Source: Spirosoma radiotolerans
Lineage (GTDB): Bacteria > Bacteroidota > Bacteroidia > Cytophagales > Spirosomataceae
Direction of reading: 5' to 3'
DNA length: 64,000 bases
NCBI RefSeq assembly: GCF_000974425.1
Contig: NZ_CP010429.1
Coordinates: 124,001-188,000 of the forward strand
Notes under the pieces: generated by a model
Database searches by the model: none
Told to the model about the DNA's origin: nothing
What the model saw: the letters and a program-made list of their open reading frames with translations, nothing else
Translations under genes and position numbers: made by a program
Shown: one piece after another, positions 9,165 through 17,595 of the stretch
Layout of the letters: each line of letters starts with the position of its first letter
Position numbering within the stretch: position 1 is the first letter of the stretch

Positions 9165-9187
9165 CCAGATTGTATTACCTACTTTTG
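9155..9187 (+). promoter_or_regulatory. Bacteroidota-type promoter (TTTG-N21-TACTTTTG)
   Basis: TTTG at 9155-9158 and TACTTTTG at 9180-9187 are 21 bases apart, matching the -33/-7 consensus. The -33 box lies in the 3' arm of the terminator. Initiation near 9194 would give a leader of about 20 bases before the ATG at 9216. Confidence 0.6.
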
Positions 9188-9215
9188 TAAGCGTTTGTCA
9201 TACTATTATTCGTTT

Positions 9216-10364
9216 ATGAAGATTGCTTTAGTGCAGGATGGGCTCATGTGTCGGGCGGGCGGTGAACAGGTTGCTCTGTGTTTCCATAAGGCATTTCCAG
9301 ATGCGCCCATCTATACACAATGTTATCGGCCTGAGTTGACTTTTCCTGAATTTCAATCATGTGATATTCGTACAACCTGGCTGCAACGTATCGCTAAAAC
9401 AGACGATACAATGAAAAAATTATTTTTTCCACTGGGTGTGTGGGCCATGCAGTCACACGATCTAACGGAGTTCGATGTGGTTTTGATGTCTGGTACGCAT
9501 TGTGCTAAATATGTGAAAGTAAGACCCGACGCCTTGGTAATAAGCTATAGTTTTACCCCGTTTAGGTTGGCATGGGATCCAGAATCGTACGCCCAATATT
9601 CCAAGTCAACCGGATTAGCACGGAAATTATTTGACGTTGTGGTACAAAAATTAAGGGCAATCGACTTCGAAGCAGCTCAACGGCCCAATTTTTTCGTGGC
9701 TATGACGGAGGAAACAAAAGAACGATTACAAACGGCTTATCAAATAAAACAGGAGGTGCAGATAATTAACCCACCTGTCAACACACGAAACTTTCATATC
9801 TCTGATCTTCCCAAGTCCTATTATTTAGTAGTCTCTCGTTTAGAATATTATAAGAAGGTAGACCTGGTGATAGAAGCATTCAACCGGCTCGGCTATCCTT
9901 TAGTCGTTGTTGGAAAAGGTCTGCAGGAAGATGAAATTAAGGCGGGAGCAAAGAGTAATGTGCAATTCATGAGCGGGTTGTCCGCTAAAGAATTGGCTGA
10001 TGTATATGCAAATTGCCGGGCATTTATATTTCCCCAGCATGAGGACTATGGCATTACACCCCTGGAGGCTAATGCTGCTGGAAGGCCTGTAATCGCCTAT
10101 GGTACGGGTGGCGTATTGGCGACCCAAATTCCGGTTATGGATGAACCCTCACGAGCAACCGCCCTATTCTTCAGCAATCAAACAGTCGAAGATTTAACGA
10201 ATGCTGTCAAACAATTTGAAACCATAGAGCATCGTTTTGATCCCTCTTTTATCCGATCACATGCTGAGTCTTTTGACGAGTCTAAATTCATTGATCAGAT
10301 CAGAGTATTCGTTGCCGGTAAATTTGCTCAGCATCGTAAAACAAAGTCATCAACTATTAAATAA
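9216..10364 (+). CDS. Glycosyltransferase family 4
   Basis: A 382-residue GT-B transferase. I choose the ATG at 9216 (MKIALVQDG), because the longer frame from a TTG at 9156 starts inside the terminator and upstream of the promoter. The N-terminus has the GGEQV loop that binds the donor; the C-terminal domain has SRLEYYKKVDLVIEAF, a PQHEDYGITPLEA acceptor/donor motif and GTGG. This subfamily occurs next to undecaprenyl-phosphate sugar transferases in exopolysaccharide clusters and probably adds an early sugar to the lipid carrier. It has its own promoter and normal base composition, unlike the glycosyltransferases at the window start. Confidence 0.9.
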   Translation: MKIALVQDGLMCRAGGEQVALCFHKAFPDAPIYTQCYRPELTFPEFQSCDIRTTWLQRIAKTDDTMKKLFFPLGVWAMQSHDLTEFDVVLMSGTHCAKYVKVRPDALVISYSFTPFRLAWDPESYAQYSKSTGLARKLFDVVVQKLRAIDFEAAQRPNFFVAMTEETKERLQTAYQIKQEVQIINPPVNTRNFHISDLPKSYYLVVSRLEYYKKVDLVIEAFNRLGYPLVVVGKGLQEDEIKAGAKSNVQFMSGLSAKELADVYANCRAFIFPQHEDYGITPLEANAAGRPVIAYGTGGVLATQIPVMDEPSRATALFFSNQTVEDLTNAVKQFETIEHRFDPSFIRSHAESFDESKFIDQIRVFVAGKFAQHRKTKSSTIK

Positions 10365-10375
10365 TACAGGATCGC

Positions 10376-10383
10376 TACATTTG
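10376..10383 (+). promoter_or_regulatory. Possible -7 element TACATTTG
   Basis: An exact TAnnTTTG match 35 bases before the start of the first Wzi-like gene. No clear -33 box is seen at the expected spacing. Confidence 0.35.
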
Positions 10384-10418
10384 TGAATTGCTTTATCCCC
10401 TATCATGACAATTAATTG

Positions 10419-11948
10419 ATGTATATATTATCGAAGCTGTATACCTATTATGCGCCAATACTTTTGCTAAATGGGCTGATGATTACCCTCAATGCTCAGC
10501 CAATCCGCCAGCCTTCTCACTACTTTGGTGAAGTTGGAACCTATCAGTCCTCCTCTACAGAAACGCCGTTCTGGCTACGAAGCAACCAGTATGGTGTTGT
10601 GCCAAATCGTTCTCCTGTCCTAACCTTGCGGGCCGGTATTTATAGCGATTACGATAGCAGCCGACATAGCACCGGGCGTTGGAAGACCTCGAAATATGAT
10701 TTTGGCTATGGCATAAACGTAGTCGCGAATGCAAATCGGAATGAGTTGGCTTACGAAAGAAATGTACTGTTGCCCGAAGCTTATGTAAAAGTTCGCCGTG
10801 GTATTTGGGAGCTTTACATTGGTCGTCGACGCGAAAAATTCGGGCTGGCCGATTCTACATTGTCTACAGGGTCCTATGCCTGGTCTGGTAATGCCATGCC
10901 GGTGCCTAAAATTCAATTGTCGATCCCTGTTTTTACACCAATAGGCTTCACAAAAGGTTGGCTGGCGGTTCAGGGTACTTTTGCCCATGGCTATTTAGAT
11001 GCCAATGGATTTGTGTCTAATACTATGCTTCATCAAAAGTCGCTGTACTTGCGGTTTGGGCGAGAAAAAGATGTGGTTCGATTGTACGGCGGCTTCAACC
11101 ATCAGGTAGTGTGGGGCGGGCATACCGATAAATTAAAGGGAACCGGTTTGGTGCCTGATGATGGCAAGCTTCCATCAACTTTACGAGATTATTATTATGT
11201 TGTGGTGGGAGACCGCTTCAGCCGCACTGACTCAAGTGCCTATACAAATTTTGAGATTACCAATCGGGTTGGTAACCATCTGGGGAGTATAGATATAGGA
11301 GCTGAGATAGACTTGGTGCGTCATACACTGTATTTCTATCGACAGAATATATACGAAGATGGCTCTCTGTTTTATTTAATCAATATTGCGGATGGGTTAA
11401 ATGGAGTGCGTATTAGACGAAATGACCCTAAAGCAATTGTCCGGGATATATTGTTTGAATTTTTGAATACAACTAGTCAGGGCGGGCCGGAATTTATTAT
11501 TGGAGACCCTTACAAGCAGGGGAAAGATGATTATTTTAATCATCAACAGTTTCGGGAAGGCTGGGCTTATCGGCAACATACAATCGGTACGCCGTTCATT
11601 CCCCCCGCTTTAGGGCCTCAGGATCAATATCCCGATGGGACCTTTACCGCAAACAACCGGGTGTATGTATTTCATGCTGGGCTGGCCGGAAGTTTATTTA
11701 CTCGTTGGCGGGTATTGAATGGACCATTGGCCTATCAGGTCAAACTATCTTATAGCCATAATCTGGGGACTTATAACAACCCCTTTACAGTGCCCAAAAA
11801 TCAGTTTTCGACCTACTTTAATGTTGTGGCCCCGTTGGACATTTTAGGTGGAGTACAATTAACGGCAAGTGTTGCTACTGACGTAGGTTCGCTTTATCAG
11901 AATGGAGTAGGCAGTTTTATAAGCATACGGAAAAGTTGGGGAAAATAG
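10419..11948 (+). CDS. Capsule assembly Wzi family outer-membrane protein (copy 1)
   Basis: A 509-residue exported protein; residues 1-27 include a signal peptide ending LNAQ. ATG 10419 is preferred over the adjacent TTG 10416. The conserved opening TPFWLRSNQYGVVP and many alternating hydrophobic strands fit the Wzi/capsule-assembly beta-barrel family, which in Proteobacteria anchors capsule at the outer membrane. Conserved segments FYGGFNHQVVWGGH-like (about 221-235) and DGSLFYLINIADGLNG recur in the second copy at 13561. It lies between a glycosyltransferase and the initiating sugar transferase, so a role in display or attachment of the exopolysaccharide is likely. Whether it truly binds polysaccharide is inference. 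Confidence 0.85.
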   Translation: MYILSKLYTYYAPILLLNGLMITLNAQPIRQPSHYFGEVGTYQSSSTETPFWLRSNQYGVVPNRSPVLTLRAGIYSDYDSSRHSTGRWKTSKYDFGYGINVVANANRNELAYERNVLLPEAYVKVRRGIWELYIGRRREKFGLADSTLSTGSYAWSGNAMPVPKIQLSIPVFTPIGFTKGWLAVQGTFAHGYLDANGFVSNTMLHQKSLYLRFGREKDVVRLYGGFNHQVVWGGHTDKLKGTGLVPDDGKLPSTLRDYYYVVVGDRFSRTDSSAYTNFEITNRVGNHLGSIDIGAEIDLVRHTLYFYRQNIYEDGSLFYLINIADGLNGVRIRRNDPKAIVRDILFEFLNTTSQGGPEFIIGDPYKQGKDDYFNHQQFREGWAYRQHTIGTPFIPPALGPQDQYPDGTFTANNRVYVFHAGLAGSLFTRWRVLNGPLAYQVKLSYSHNLGTYNNPFTVPKNQFSTYFNVVAPLDILGGVQLTASVATDVGSLYQNGVGSFISIRKSWGK

Positions 11949-12001
11949 CTCTCATAAGTAACCTCTTTGTTTCACATTTAACAAACTTGGTTATTTAAAG
12001 C

Positions 12002-12009
12002 TATATTTG
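12002..12009 (+). promoter_or_regulatory. Possible -7 element TATATTTG
   Basis: Exact TAnnTTTG match in the 193-base gap before the sugar transferase gene. It would give a leader of about 125 bases. No matching -33 box is evident. Confidence 0.35.
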
Positions 12010-12141
12010 TGATTAATTTACTTCCTGGCCTATTAAGCCGTATAATAATATTCGTATTATCTCATCGACTGTATGCTCTAATTTAGCGTACTATAGTTTG
12101 ACGACACATCTTCAAACGGTTGATCAGTAAATTTTGGAGGA

Positions 12142-13521
12142 ATGAGGCATCGCTATTCTATATTATTTTTTCCGCTTCATGTAATCGTTGATTTCCTGAG
12201 CTTAAATGTAGCTTTTGTAGGCGCTTATTGGCTTAAATTTCAGCAGGTTGAACATGTTACGCAGCCGCCCTATGCCGCTTTCTGGGCGCTGTTCAATATG
12301 ATTTGGCTGTTAGAGATCCTGATAATTAAGCCATACACGTTTCCTCGACAATTATTCAAGGTATACCATCTGATAAAAAAATTATTAATTCTGATGGCTA
12401 TTCATATAGCTATTATTTCAATATATTGGGTAGCCGTGAAAGGGTACTACTATTCCCGAGAGCATTTACTGTATACGTACATACTATTTACAGGCATGGC
12501 CTTGGCTTTTCGTGTTGGAAGCCTGGTTTTTTTAAGAGAGTATAGGGCTAGAGGTTATAATAACAGACGATACATCATTGTTGGATATGGTAAGTTAGCT
12601 GTATCTATCCAAAATTTCTATAATGCCCACCCGGAAATGGGCTTTCGCTTCTACGGTTATTTTGATCAACCTTCTGCCGAAAATGGTGGTCTACTCAAAG
12701 GGAGCTATGATGACCTCTCTGCCTATATAAAGCAGGAAGACATAGATTGCGTTTATTGTTGCATGCCCTATATTGATAATCGGTATTTAAAGATCATCGC
12801 TGAGAATGCCGAAGCGGCTGATTATCAAGTAAAGTTGTTAGTCGATTTCAGAGGGTTTTTAGCTCGTGGGGCTTCGGTAGAATACCACGATTTTTTGCCT
12901 GTGCTGAACCTGTCGTCACAAATGCTGGCTGACTTTCAGGTCAATACGCTTAAACGATCGTTTGATTTATTATTTTCTATAGCCGCGCTTGGTTTAGGAA
13001 TGCCTTTGTTTATTGTTTTGGCAACCATAACAAAGTTTACATCAGCGGGGCCAATCTTCTATGCTCAGGAACGTATTGGGAGGGGAGGTAAACCGTTTAA
13101 GATATACAAGTTTCGGAGTATGTATGTCGATTCCGAGAAATCAGGCCCGGTATTGTCCGGCGGCTTACTCGATAATCGAATTACACCCTGGGGCCGGTTT
13201 ATGCGGAGCACGAGGCTGGATGAGGTTCCTCAATTCTACAATGTGTTGATAGGGGATATGTCTGTTGTTGGCCCTCGCCCGGAAAGGCAGCATTTTATTG
13301 ATCAAATTGTTGAAATTGCTCCTGAATATCGGTCTCTGTTAAAAGTAAAGCCTGGTATTACGTCTATTGGACAGATCAAATACGGTTATGCTTCTAACAT
13401 TGATGAGATGGTTCAGCGGCTGCGGTATGATTTGCTCTATCCGAAACGTCGGTCATTCTTATTTGATATGTGGATTATTGCCCAAACATTGCGGGTAATG
13501 GCGCAGGGCCGTGGCAAGTAA
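12142..13521 (+). CDS. Polyprenyl-phosphate sugar-1-phosphate transferase
   Basis: A 459-residue membrane protein. Four or five N-terminal helices (to about residue 130) are followed by a Rossmann-like CoA_binding_3 region (IIVGYGK near 150) and, after one more helix at about 275-300, the Bac_transf catalytic domain: KRSFDLL, QERIGRGGKPFKIYKFRSM, the DEVPQF motif and VGPRPE. This is the WcaJ/WbaP-type enzyme that transfers hexose-1-phosphate from a nucleotide sugar to undecaprenyl phosphate and so starts exopolysaccharide repeat synthesis. GGAGG lies directly before the ATG. It is flanked by the two Wzi-like genes, which supports a dedicated export locus. Glucose is the usual substrate, but this is not provable here. 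Confidence 0.92.
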   Translation: MRHRYSILFFPLHVIVDFLSLNVAFVGAYWLKFQQVEHVTQPPYAAFWALFNMIWLLEILIIKPYTFPRQLFKVYHLIKKLLILMAIHIAIISIYWVAVKGYYYSREHLLYTYILFTGMALAFRVGSLVFLREYRARGYNNRRYIIVGYGKLAVSIQNFYNAHPEMGFRFYGYFDQPSAENGGLLKGSYDDLSAYIKQEDIDCVYCCMPYIDNRYLKIIAENAEAADYQVKLLVDFRGFLARGASVEYHDFLPVLNLSSQMLADFQVNTLKRSFDLLFSIAALGLGMPLFIVLATITKFTSAGPIFYAQERIGRGGKPFKIYKFRSMYVDSEKSGPVLSGGLLDNRITPWGRFMRSTRLDEVPQFYNVLIGDMSVVGPRPERQHFIDQIVEIAPEYRSLLKVKPGITSIGQIKYGYASNIDEMVQRLRYDLLYPKRRSFLFDMWIIAQTLRVMAQGRGK

Positions 13522-13560
13522 TTGCTCTTGTCTGATCAATTGTAAAACGGCCTGACTTCT

Positions 13561-15081
13561 ATGAGATTTTTGTTTTTAAGCATCTGGTACGGGACAATTG
13601 TTGCTGCAAGTTGTACCCTAGGGTTTGGACAGCGTGTTAGTCAATATCAGGTAGAAACGGGTGCGCTACTTTCTTCGGATCAGACCCCCTTTTGGCTACG
13701 AGCCAATCAATACGGGGTTGTCCCGCTTAAAAATCCAGCGTTTCGACTAAATGCCAGCCTTCATTCGGATTATCGGCTCGCGGATAGCCTGGGACATAAG
13801 CCTATAGCAGATTGGGGCTATGGGCTTAATATGGTGGCTAACCTTGGGGCAACCAATCAATTTCTGTTTCCTGAGGCCTATGTTAAAGGGCGTCTCGGGG
13901 CGTTCGAACTGTATGCTGGGCGCCGAAAAGAAATCATTGGCCTGGTCGATACTCTGCTGACAAGTGGGTCTTATATCTGGTCGGGTAATACAGTACCCTT
14001 CCCAAAGATTCAATTAGCCGTACCCGTTTTTACCCCTCTTCCCTTTACAAAAGGTGTCCTGTCGGTAATGGGTACGTTTTCCCATGGCTGGTTTGAAAAT
14101 GCTGGCCGCCTGGTGCAAGGCTCCTACCTGCATCAATCATCCTTGTATGGCCGCATAGGCAAGTCCTCCTGGCGGGTACGTTTTTATGGCGGATTTAATC
14201 ATCAGGTGATGTGGGGCGGACATTCTAATTATTTAGATAATACCGTATCCGCCAACGGTAAATTGCCTTCGAGTATCAAGTATTTTCCTGCCGTTGTGTT
14301 GGGTACCCGAAATCCTTTTCCAGATGATCAAAGTATTCAGACACTTTCCCATTTTGAAGAAAACCGTGTTGGTAACCACCTCGGCTCCGTCGATCTGGCT
14401 ATAGATGTTAATCTAAACCATTGGAATTTATTTGTGTACCGGCAATTCCTATATGACGATGGGTCGTTATTTTATGGAACAAATCTGGTCGATGGCCTAA
14501 ATGGACTGCGCATACGGAACCGCGACCAACCGTCAGGAACGGCTTTTTTTCTGAAACAGATTACATTGGAGTATTTATTCACAGGAAGCCAGGGAGGAGA
14601 TTTATTTGTCCTGGAAGATCCTGCGAAAAGGGGCCGGGATGATTACTTTAATAATAGCCAATTCATTGATGGCTGGACATACTTTGGCCGCACGATAGGA
14701 ACACCTTTTCTAACCCCTCAGCAAGAGGTAAGCTCAACCTTGCCACCACGTTATGGCATTGCCAACAATCGGGTCAGTGCGTACCATTTTGGTTTGAGCG
14801 CACTTATCGCCAACAAAGTGGATATAATTGCCAAGCTGTCCTATAGCCTAAATGCTGGCACATATGCTATTCCTTATTTAACGATTCCCACGCAATTTTC
14901 GGGCTTATTAACGGCTTCGGTGCCTGTCGGCTTGTTCGGTGGTACTGTTCTAGGCGGTTCGTTGGCGGTTGATTCTGGCAAACTTTTGCCAAATAGTGTG
15001 GGCGGCTATATCAGCTTACGAAAAACGGGCGTTTTAGGAGGAAATCGTCGGCCGATGGTATCGCCACGCAGAGGATTCTAA
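13561..15081 (+). CDS. Capsule assembly Wzi family outer-membrane protein (copy 2)
   Basis: A 506-residue exported protein with a signal peptide to about residue 21 (LGFGQ). It is a clear paralog of the 10419 gene: TPFWLRANQYGVVP, GGFNHQVMWGGH, RVGNHLGSVD, DGSLFYGTNLVDGLNG and DDYFNNSQFIDGW appear in the same order. The family forms an outer-membrane barrel linked to capsule surface assembly. It starts 39 bases after the sugar transferase stop, so both are probably cotranscribed. The paralogs differ mainly in loop-like segments, fitting different ligands or redundancy. The basic C-terminus after residue 490 is a copy-specific addition. Confidence 0.85.
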   Translation: MRFLFLSIWYGTIVAASCTLGFGQRVSQYQVETGALLSSDQTPFWLRANQYGVVPLKNPAFRLNASLHSDYRLADSLGHKPIADWGYGLNMVANLGATNQFLFPEAYVKGRLGAFELYAGRRKEIIGLVDTLLTSGSYIWSGNTVPFPKIQLAVPVFTPLPFTKGVLSVMGTFSHGWFENAGRLVQGSYLHQSSLYGRIGKSSWRVRFYGGFNHQVMWGGHSNYLDNTVSANGKLPSSIKYFPAVVLGTRNPFPDDQSIQTLSHFEENRVGNHLGSVDLAIDVNLNHWNLFVYRQFLYDDGSLFYGTNLVDGLNGLRIRNRDQPSGTAFFLKQITLEYLFTGSQGGDLFVLEDPAKRGRDDYFNNSQFIDGWTYFGRTIGTPFLTPQQEVSSTLPPRYGIANNRVSAYHFGLSALIANKVDIIAKLSYSLNAGTYAIPYLTIPTQFSGLLTASVPVGLFGGTVLGGSLAVDSGKLLPNSVGGYISLRKTGVLGGNRRPMVSPRRGF

Positions 15082-15220
15082 CAGACCTTGTTTGGATTGA
15101 TTAGTCCGCTTGCGAACTTTCATCTCTTTTTAAGGGCTAAAGCGGTTTGGTATAACGATCAACTGCTATTTTTACCTTGGCTTCTTCTTAATTTATCACT
15201 CAACGAATACGTGGGTTTGA

Positions 15221-16468
15221 ATGGTGCGAATGAATAGTTTCTTGAGTTGGTTTTGCGTTCTGGTATTGATTGGCGTTGGCATATCCTGTGGACAAGACCA
15301 AAAAAACCTGAACAAGTCGGCGCGCGCCCTGCGTAGTTGTGCAGATGAACAGATTCTTACAAGTGCCGAACAAACGGCCATTCGCCAACAGATCAACGCC
15401 GAGGGGAAAAGCCGGAGGATCGAAGAAATCTTCAGACAAAAAGTCCGGGGCGGTCTAAATGGTAATGTGCTGGTGGCACAAAAAGGCATTATTTTGTATA
15501 AAAACTGCTTTGGCCTTGGCCATTTTGAACGCAACCAGCGCGATACATTGGTGGAAGATTCAAAATTCCAACTGGCATCGTTATCGAAAACCTTCACGGC
15601 CGTTGGTACGCTCAAACTCATTGAAGCGGGTAAACTTAAATTCGAGGATACTATTCAGCGGTTTTACCCCGATTTCCCGTATCACGGTATCACCGTTCGC
15701 GAATTGTTGAGCCACCGAAGCGGTCTGCCAAATTACCAGTATGCTTTTGACGATAGCATGAAGGTGAACTTCTATAAGAAAGAGAAGCCTTATCCGTCAA
15801 ATGCCACCATTATGCACTGGTTTGCTACGGTGAAACCAACGCCCAAGGCCTATAATATTCCCGGACGAGGGTTTAGCTATAGTAATACCAACTACATGGT
15901 GCTGGCGTCGATCATTGAGAAAGTAACGGGTCAAAGCTACGAAGCGTTTATTCAGAAGAATATTTTCGAGCCGCTGGGCATGCACCAGACGTTTGTTGCG
16001 ACAACGAAAAACGACTCCATTAATCACCACCGAACGGCGGGATACCAGTGGAACCGACGTATTCCAAAAGATTATTATGACGATGTTGTTGGTGATAAGG
16101 GAATTTATTCGACTACCGGCGACCTCTTCAGGTGGTATCGTGCATTAAATGGAGACTGTTTATTGCCGAAGAAAATACTCGCCGAAGCCTTTGTTCCGCG
16201 CAGTTTTGAAAAGAAAGGCGCTAAAAATTATGGCTACGGCTTCCGGATGATGCTGAATGACAATAAACAGCCTGAATACATCTATCATTCAGGTTGGTGG
16301 AAAGGCTACAATACCATGTTCTGGTTCAGCCCCAAAGATGAGTATGTGATTATTATCCTCGGAAACCGCTATAACACAACGGTTTACCAGGTTAAGGAAC
16401 TCATCGAGGTATTACACAGTGGGTCGAACGACAAAGTATCGACAGAAGAAAGTGAGGTAGAAATATGA
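15221..16468 (+). CDS. Serine hydrolase, class C beta-lactamase-like lipoprotein
   Basis: A 415-residue protein of the Beta-lactamase (PF00144) fold. The hydrophobic N-terminus ends at Cys23 (GISCG), a plausible but non-ideal lipobox, so periplasmic or outer-membrane anchoring is likely. The nucleophile motif SLSK is at 120-123, and a YSN motif follows within FSYSNTNY, both typical of D-alanyl-D-alanine carboxypeptidases, esterases and class C beta-lactamases. The HSGWWKG segment near the C-terminus fits the third active-site element. The physiological substrate cannot be assigned; peptidoglycan peptides or esters are usual for the family. It is followed by a strong terminator and appears to be a single transcription unit. 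Confidence 0.88.
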   Translation: MVRMNSFLSWFCVLVLIGVGISCGQDQKNLNKSARALRSCADEQILTSAEQTAIRQQINAEGKSRRIEEIFRQKVRGGLNGNVLVAQKGIILYKNCFGLGHFERNQRDTLVEDSKFQLASLSKTFTAVGTLKLIEAGKLKFEDTIQRFYPDFPYHGITVRELLSHRSGLPNYQYAFDDSMKVNFYKKEKPYPSNATIMHWFATVKPTPKAYNIPGRGFSYSNTNYMVLASIIEKVTGQSYEAFIQKNIFEPLGMHQTFVATTKNDSINHHRTAGYQWNRRIPKDYYDDVVGDKGIYSTTGDLFRWYRALNGDCLLPKKILAEAFVPRSFEKKGAKNYGYGFRMMLNDNKQPEYIYHSGWWKGYNTMFWFSPKDEYVIIILGNRYNTTVYQVKELIEVLHSGSNDKVSTEESEVEI

Positions 16469-16472
16469 GTAG

Positions 16473-16497
16473 AGCCGACCTGAAGGTCGGCTTTTTC
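16473..16497 (+). terminator. Rho-independent terminator
   Basis: Perfect 8-bp GC-rich stem (16473-16480 with 16485-16492), TGAA loop, then a T tract. It ends the serine hydrolase transcript. Confidence 0.88.
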
Positions 16498-16539
16498 CAT
16501 TTTACTTCTTAACGCTGCTCGTTGAGCTCACAACTTTTC

Positions 16540-17460
16540 ATGCGTTCACTACTTTTTAGCATGCTATTGGCCACTGTATTACCCAAACTTGCCTTAGCGC
16601 AGGAAATTATCAAACTCTGGCCGGATGAAGCCATTCCCAACGCAATTGTGGGGACGCAGATTACAGAAAAGTCTGAAACAGATGCGAATGACATTCTTCG
16701 TATCAGCAATGTATCTGTGCCGACATTGACGGTCTACCTACCGCCAAAAGGTAAAGCGACAGGAACCGCTGTTATGATTTGCCCCGGTGGTGGCTACGGA
16801 ATTCTGGCGGCCAGCCACGAGGGTTCGGATGTAGCGCGCTGGTTTAACGATATGGGAGTAGCGGCTTTTGTACTCAAATATCGGCTGCCAAACCCGGCTA
16901 TTATGACCAACCAGCAGGAGGTGCCCTTGCTGGATGCGATGCAGGGCTTAACGCTTATTCGAAAAGGTGCCGCCCGGTATGGAATCGACTCAAACAAAAT
17001 TGGTGTGATGGGTTTTTCGGCAGGAGGCCACCTGGCCTCTACACTCGCTACGCATTACAACAAAGGGCCTAAGGCGAGTGAGCAGGCCAAGCCAAATTTT
17101 ACGATTTTACTGTACCCGGTCATTACGTTTGGTGAGAAAGCGCATGCCGGATCGCGGAATAACTTATTGGGTAAGCTCGCGTCATCGCCGGAGATGGTCG
17201 CTTATTATTCCAATGAACTGCAAGTTACTGCTCAGACACCGCCTACTTTTTTAGTCCATGCGGAAGATGACAAAGCTGTGCCGGTTGAAAACAGCATTGA
17301 CTTCTATTTGGCCTGTTTAAAAAGTGGTGTCCCTGCTGAAATGCATCTGTATCCAAGTGGTGGACATGGGTTTGGCCTCCGAACGGCTAAATTTGGTTCA
17401 CTCAACGCCTGGCCCGACGCCTGTAAAGCTTGGCTAATGAGCCTATATGCAAAGAAGTAG
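16540..17460 (+). CDS. Secreted alpha/beta hydrolase (acetyl-esterase-like)
   Basis: A 306-residue protein. The ATG at 16540 gives a good signal peptide (cut near LALAQ); the TTG at 16522 only adds six residues. The oxyanion segment PGGGYG (82-87), nucleophile elbow GFSAGG (158-163), acid Asp244 in HAEDDKAVP and catalytic His276 in GGHGFG are all visible. This is the BD-FAE/acetyl-xylan-esterase-like group that removes acyl groups from sugars in the periplasm or outside the cell. It may act on dietary or self polysaccharide. It lies 43 bases beyond a terminator, so it should have its own promoter, though I see no clear TAnnTTTG. Confidence 0.88.
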   Translation: MRSLLFSMLLATVLPKLALAQEIIKLWPDEAIPNAIVGTQITEKSETDANDILRISNVSVPTLTVYLPPKGKATGTAVMICPGGGYGILAASHEGSDVARWFNDMGVAAFVLKYRLPNPAIMTNQQEVPLLDAMQGLTLIRKGAARYGIDSNKIGVMGFSAGGHLASTLATHYNKGPKASEQAKPNFTILLYPVITFGEKAHAGSRNNLLGKLASSPEMVAYYSNELQVTAQTPPTFLVHAEDDKAVPVENSIDFYLACLKSGVPAEMHLYPSGGHGFGLRTAKFGSLNAWPDACKAWLMSLYAKK

Positions 17461-17524
17461 ATTACAACACGTGTAGCAAGTATTGCTGGGGCTGAGCGGA
17501 TATGATAGCGGCACGATTAGGCTA

Positions 17525-17555
17525 TCCTCGGGTCTTTGAGGACACAGACCGAGGA
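17525..17555. repeat. Hairpin containing dispersed 17-mer
   Basis: TCCTCGGGTCT (17525-17535) pairs with AGACCGAGGA (17546-17555) with one bulged base. The 17 bases at 17539-17555 recur exactly at 61082-61098, in another intergenic palindrome, so this is probably a dispersed repeat. It lies in the 135-base gap between convergent genes. A second weak 7-bp hairpin (17569-17591) may help terminate. Confidence 0.5.
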
Positions 17556-17595
17556 AGTTGCCTTTTACAGCCCTTAAAAACAAAAAGGGCTAGCC

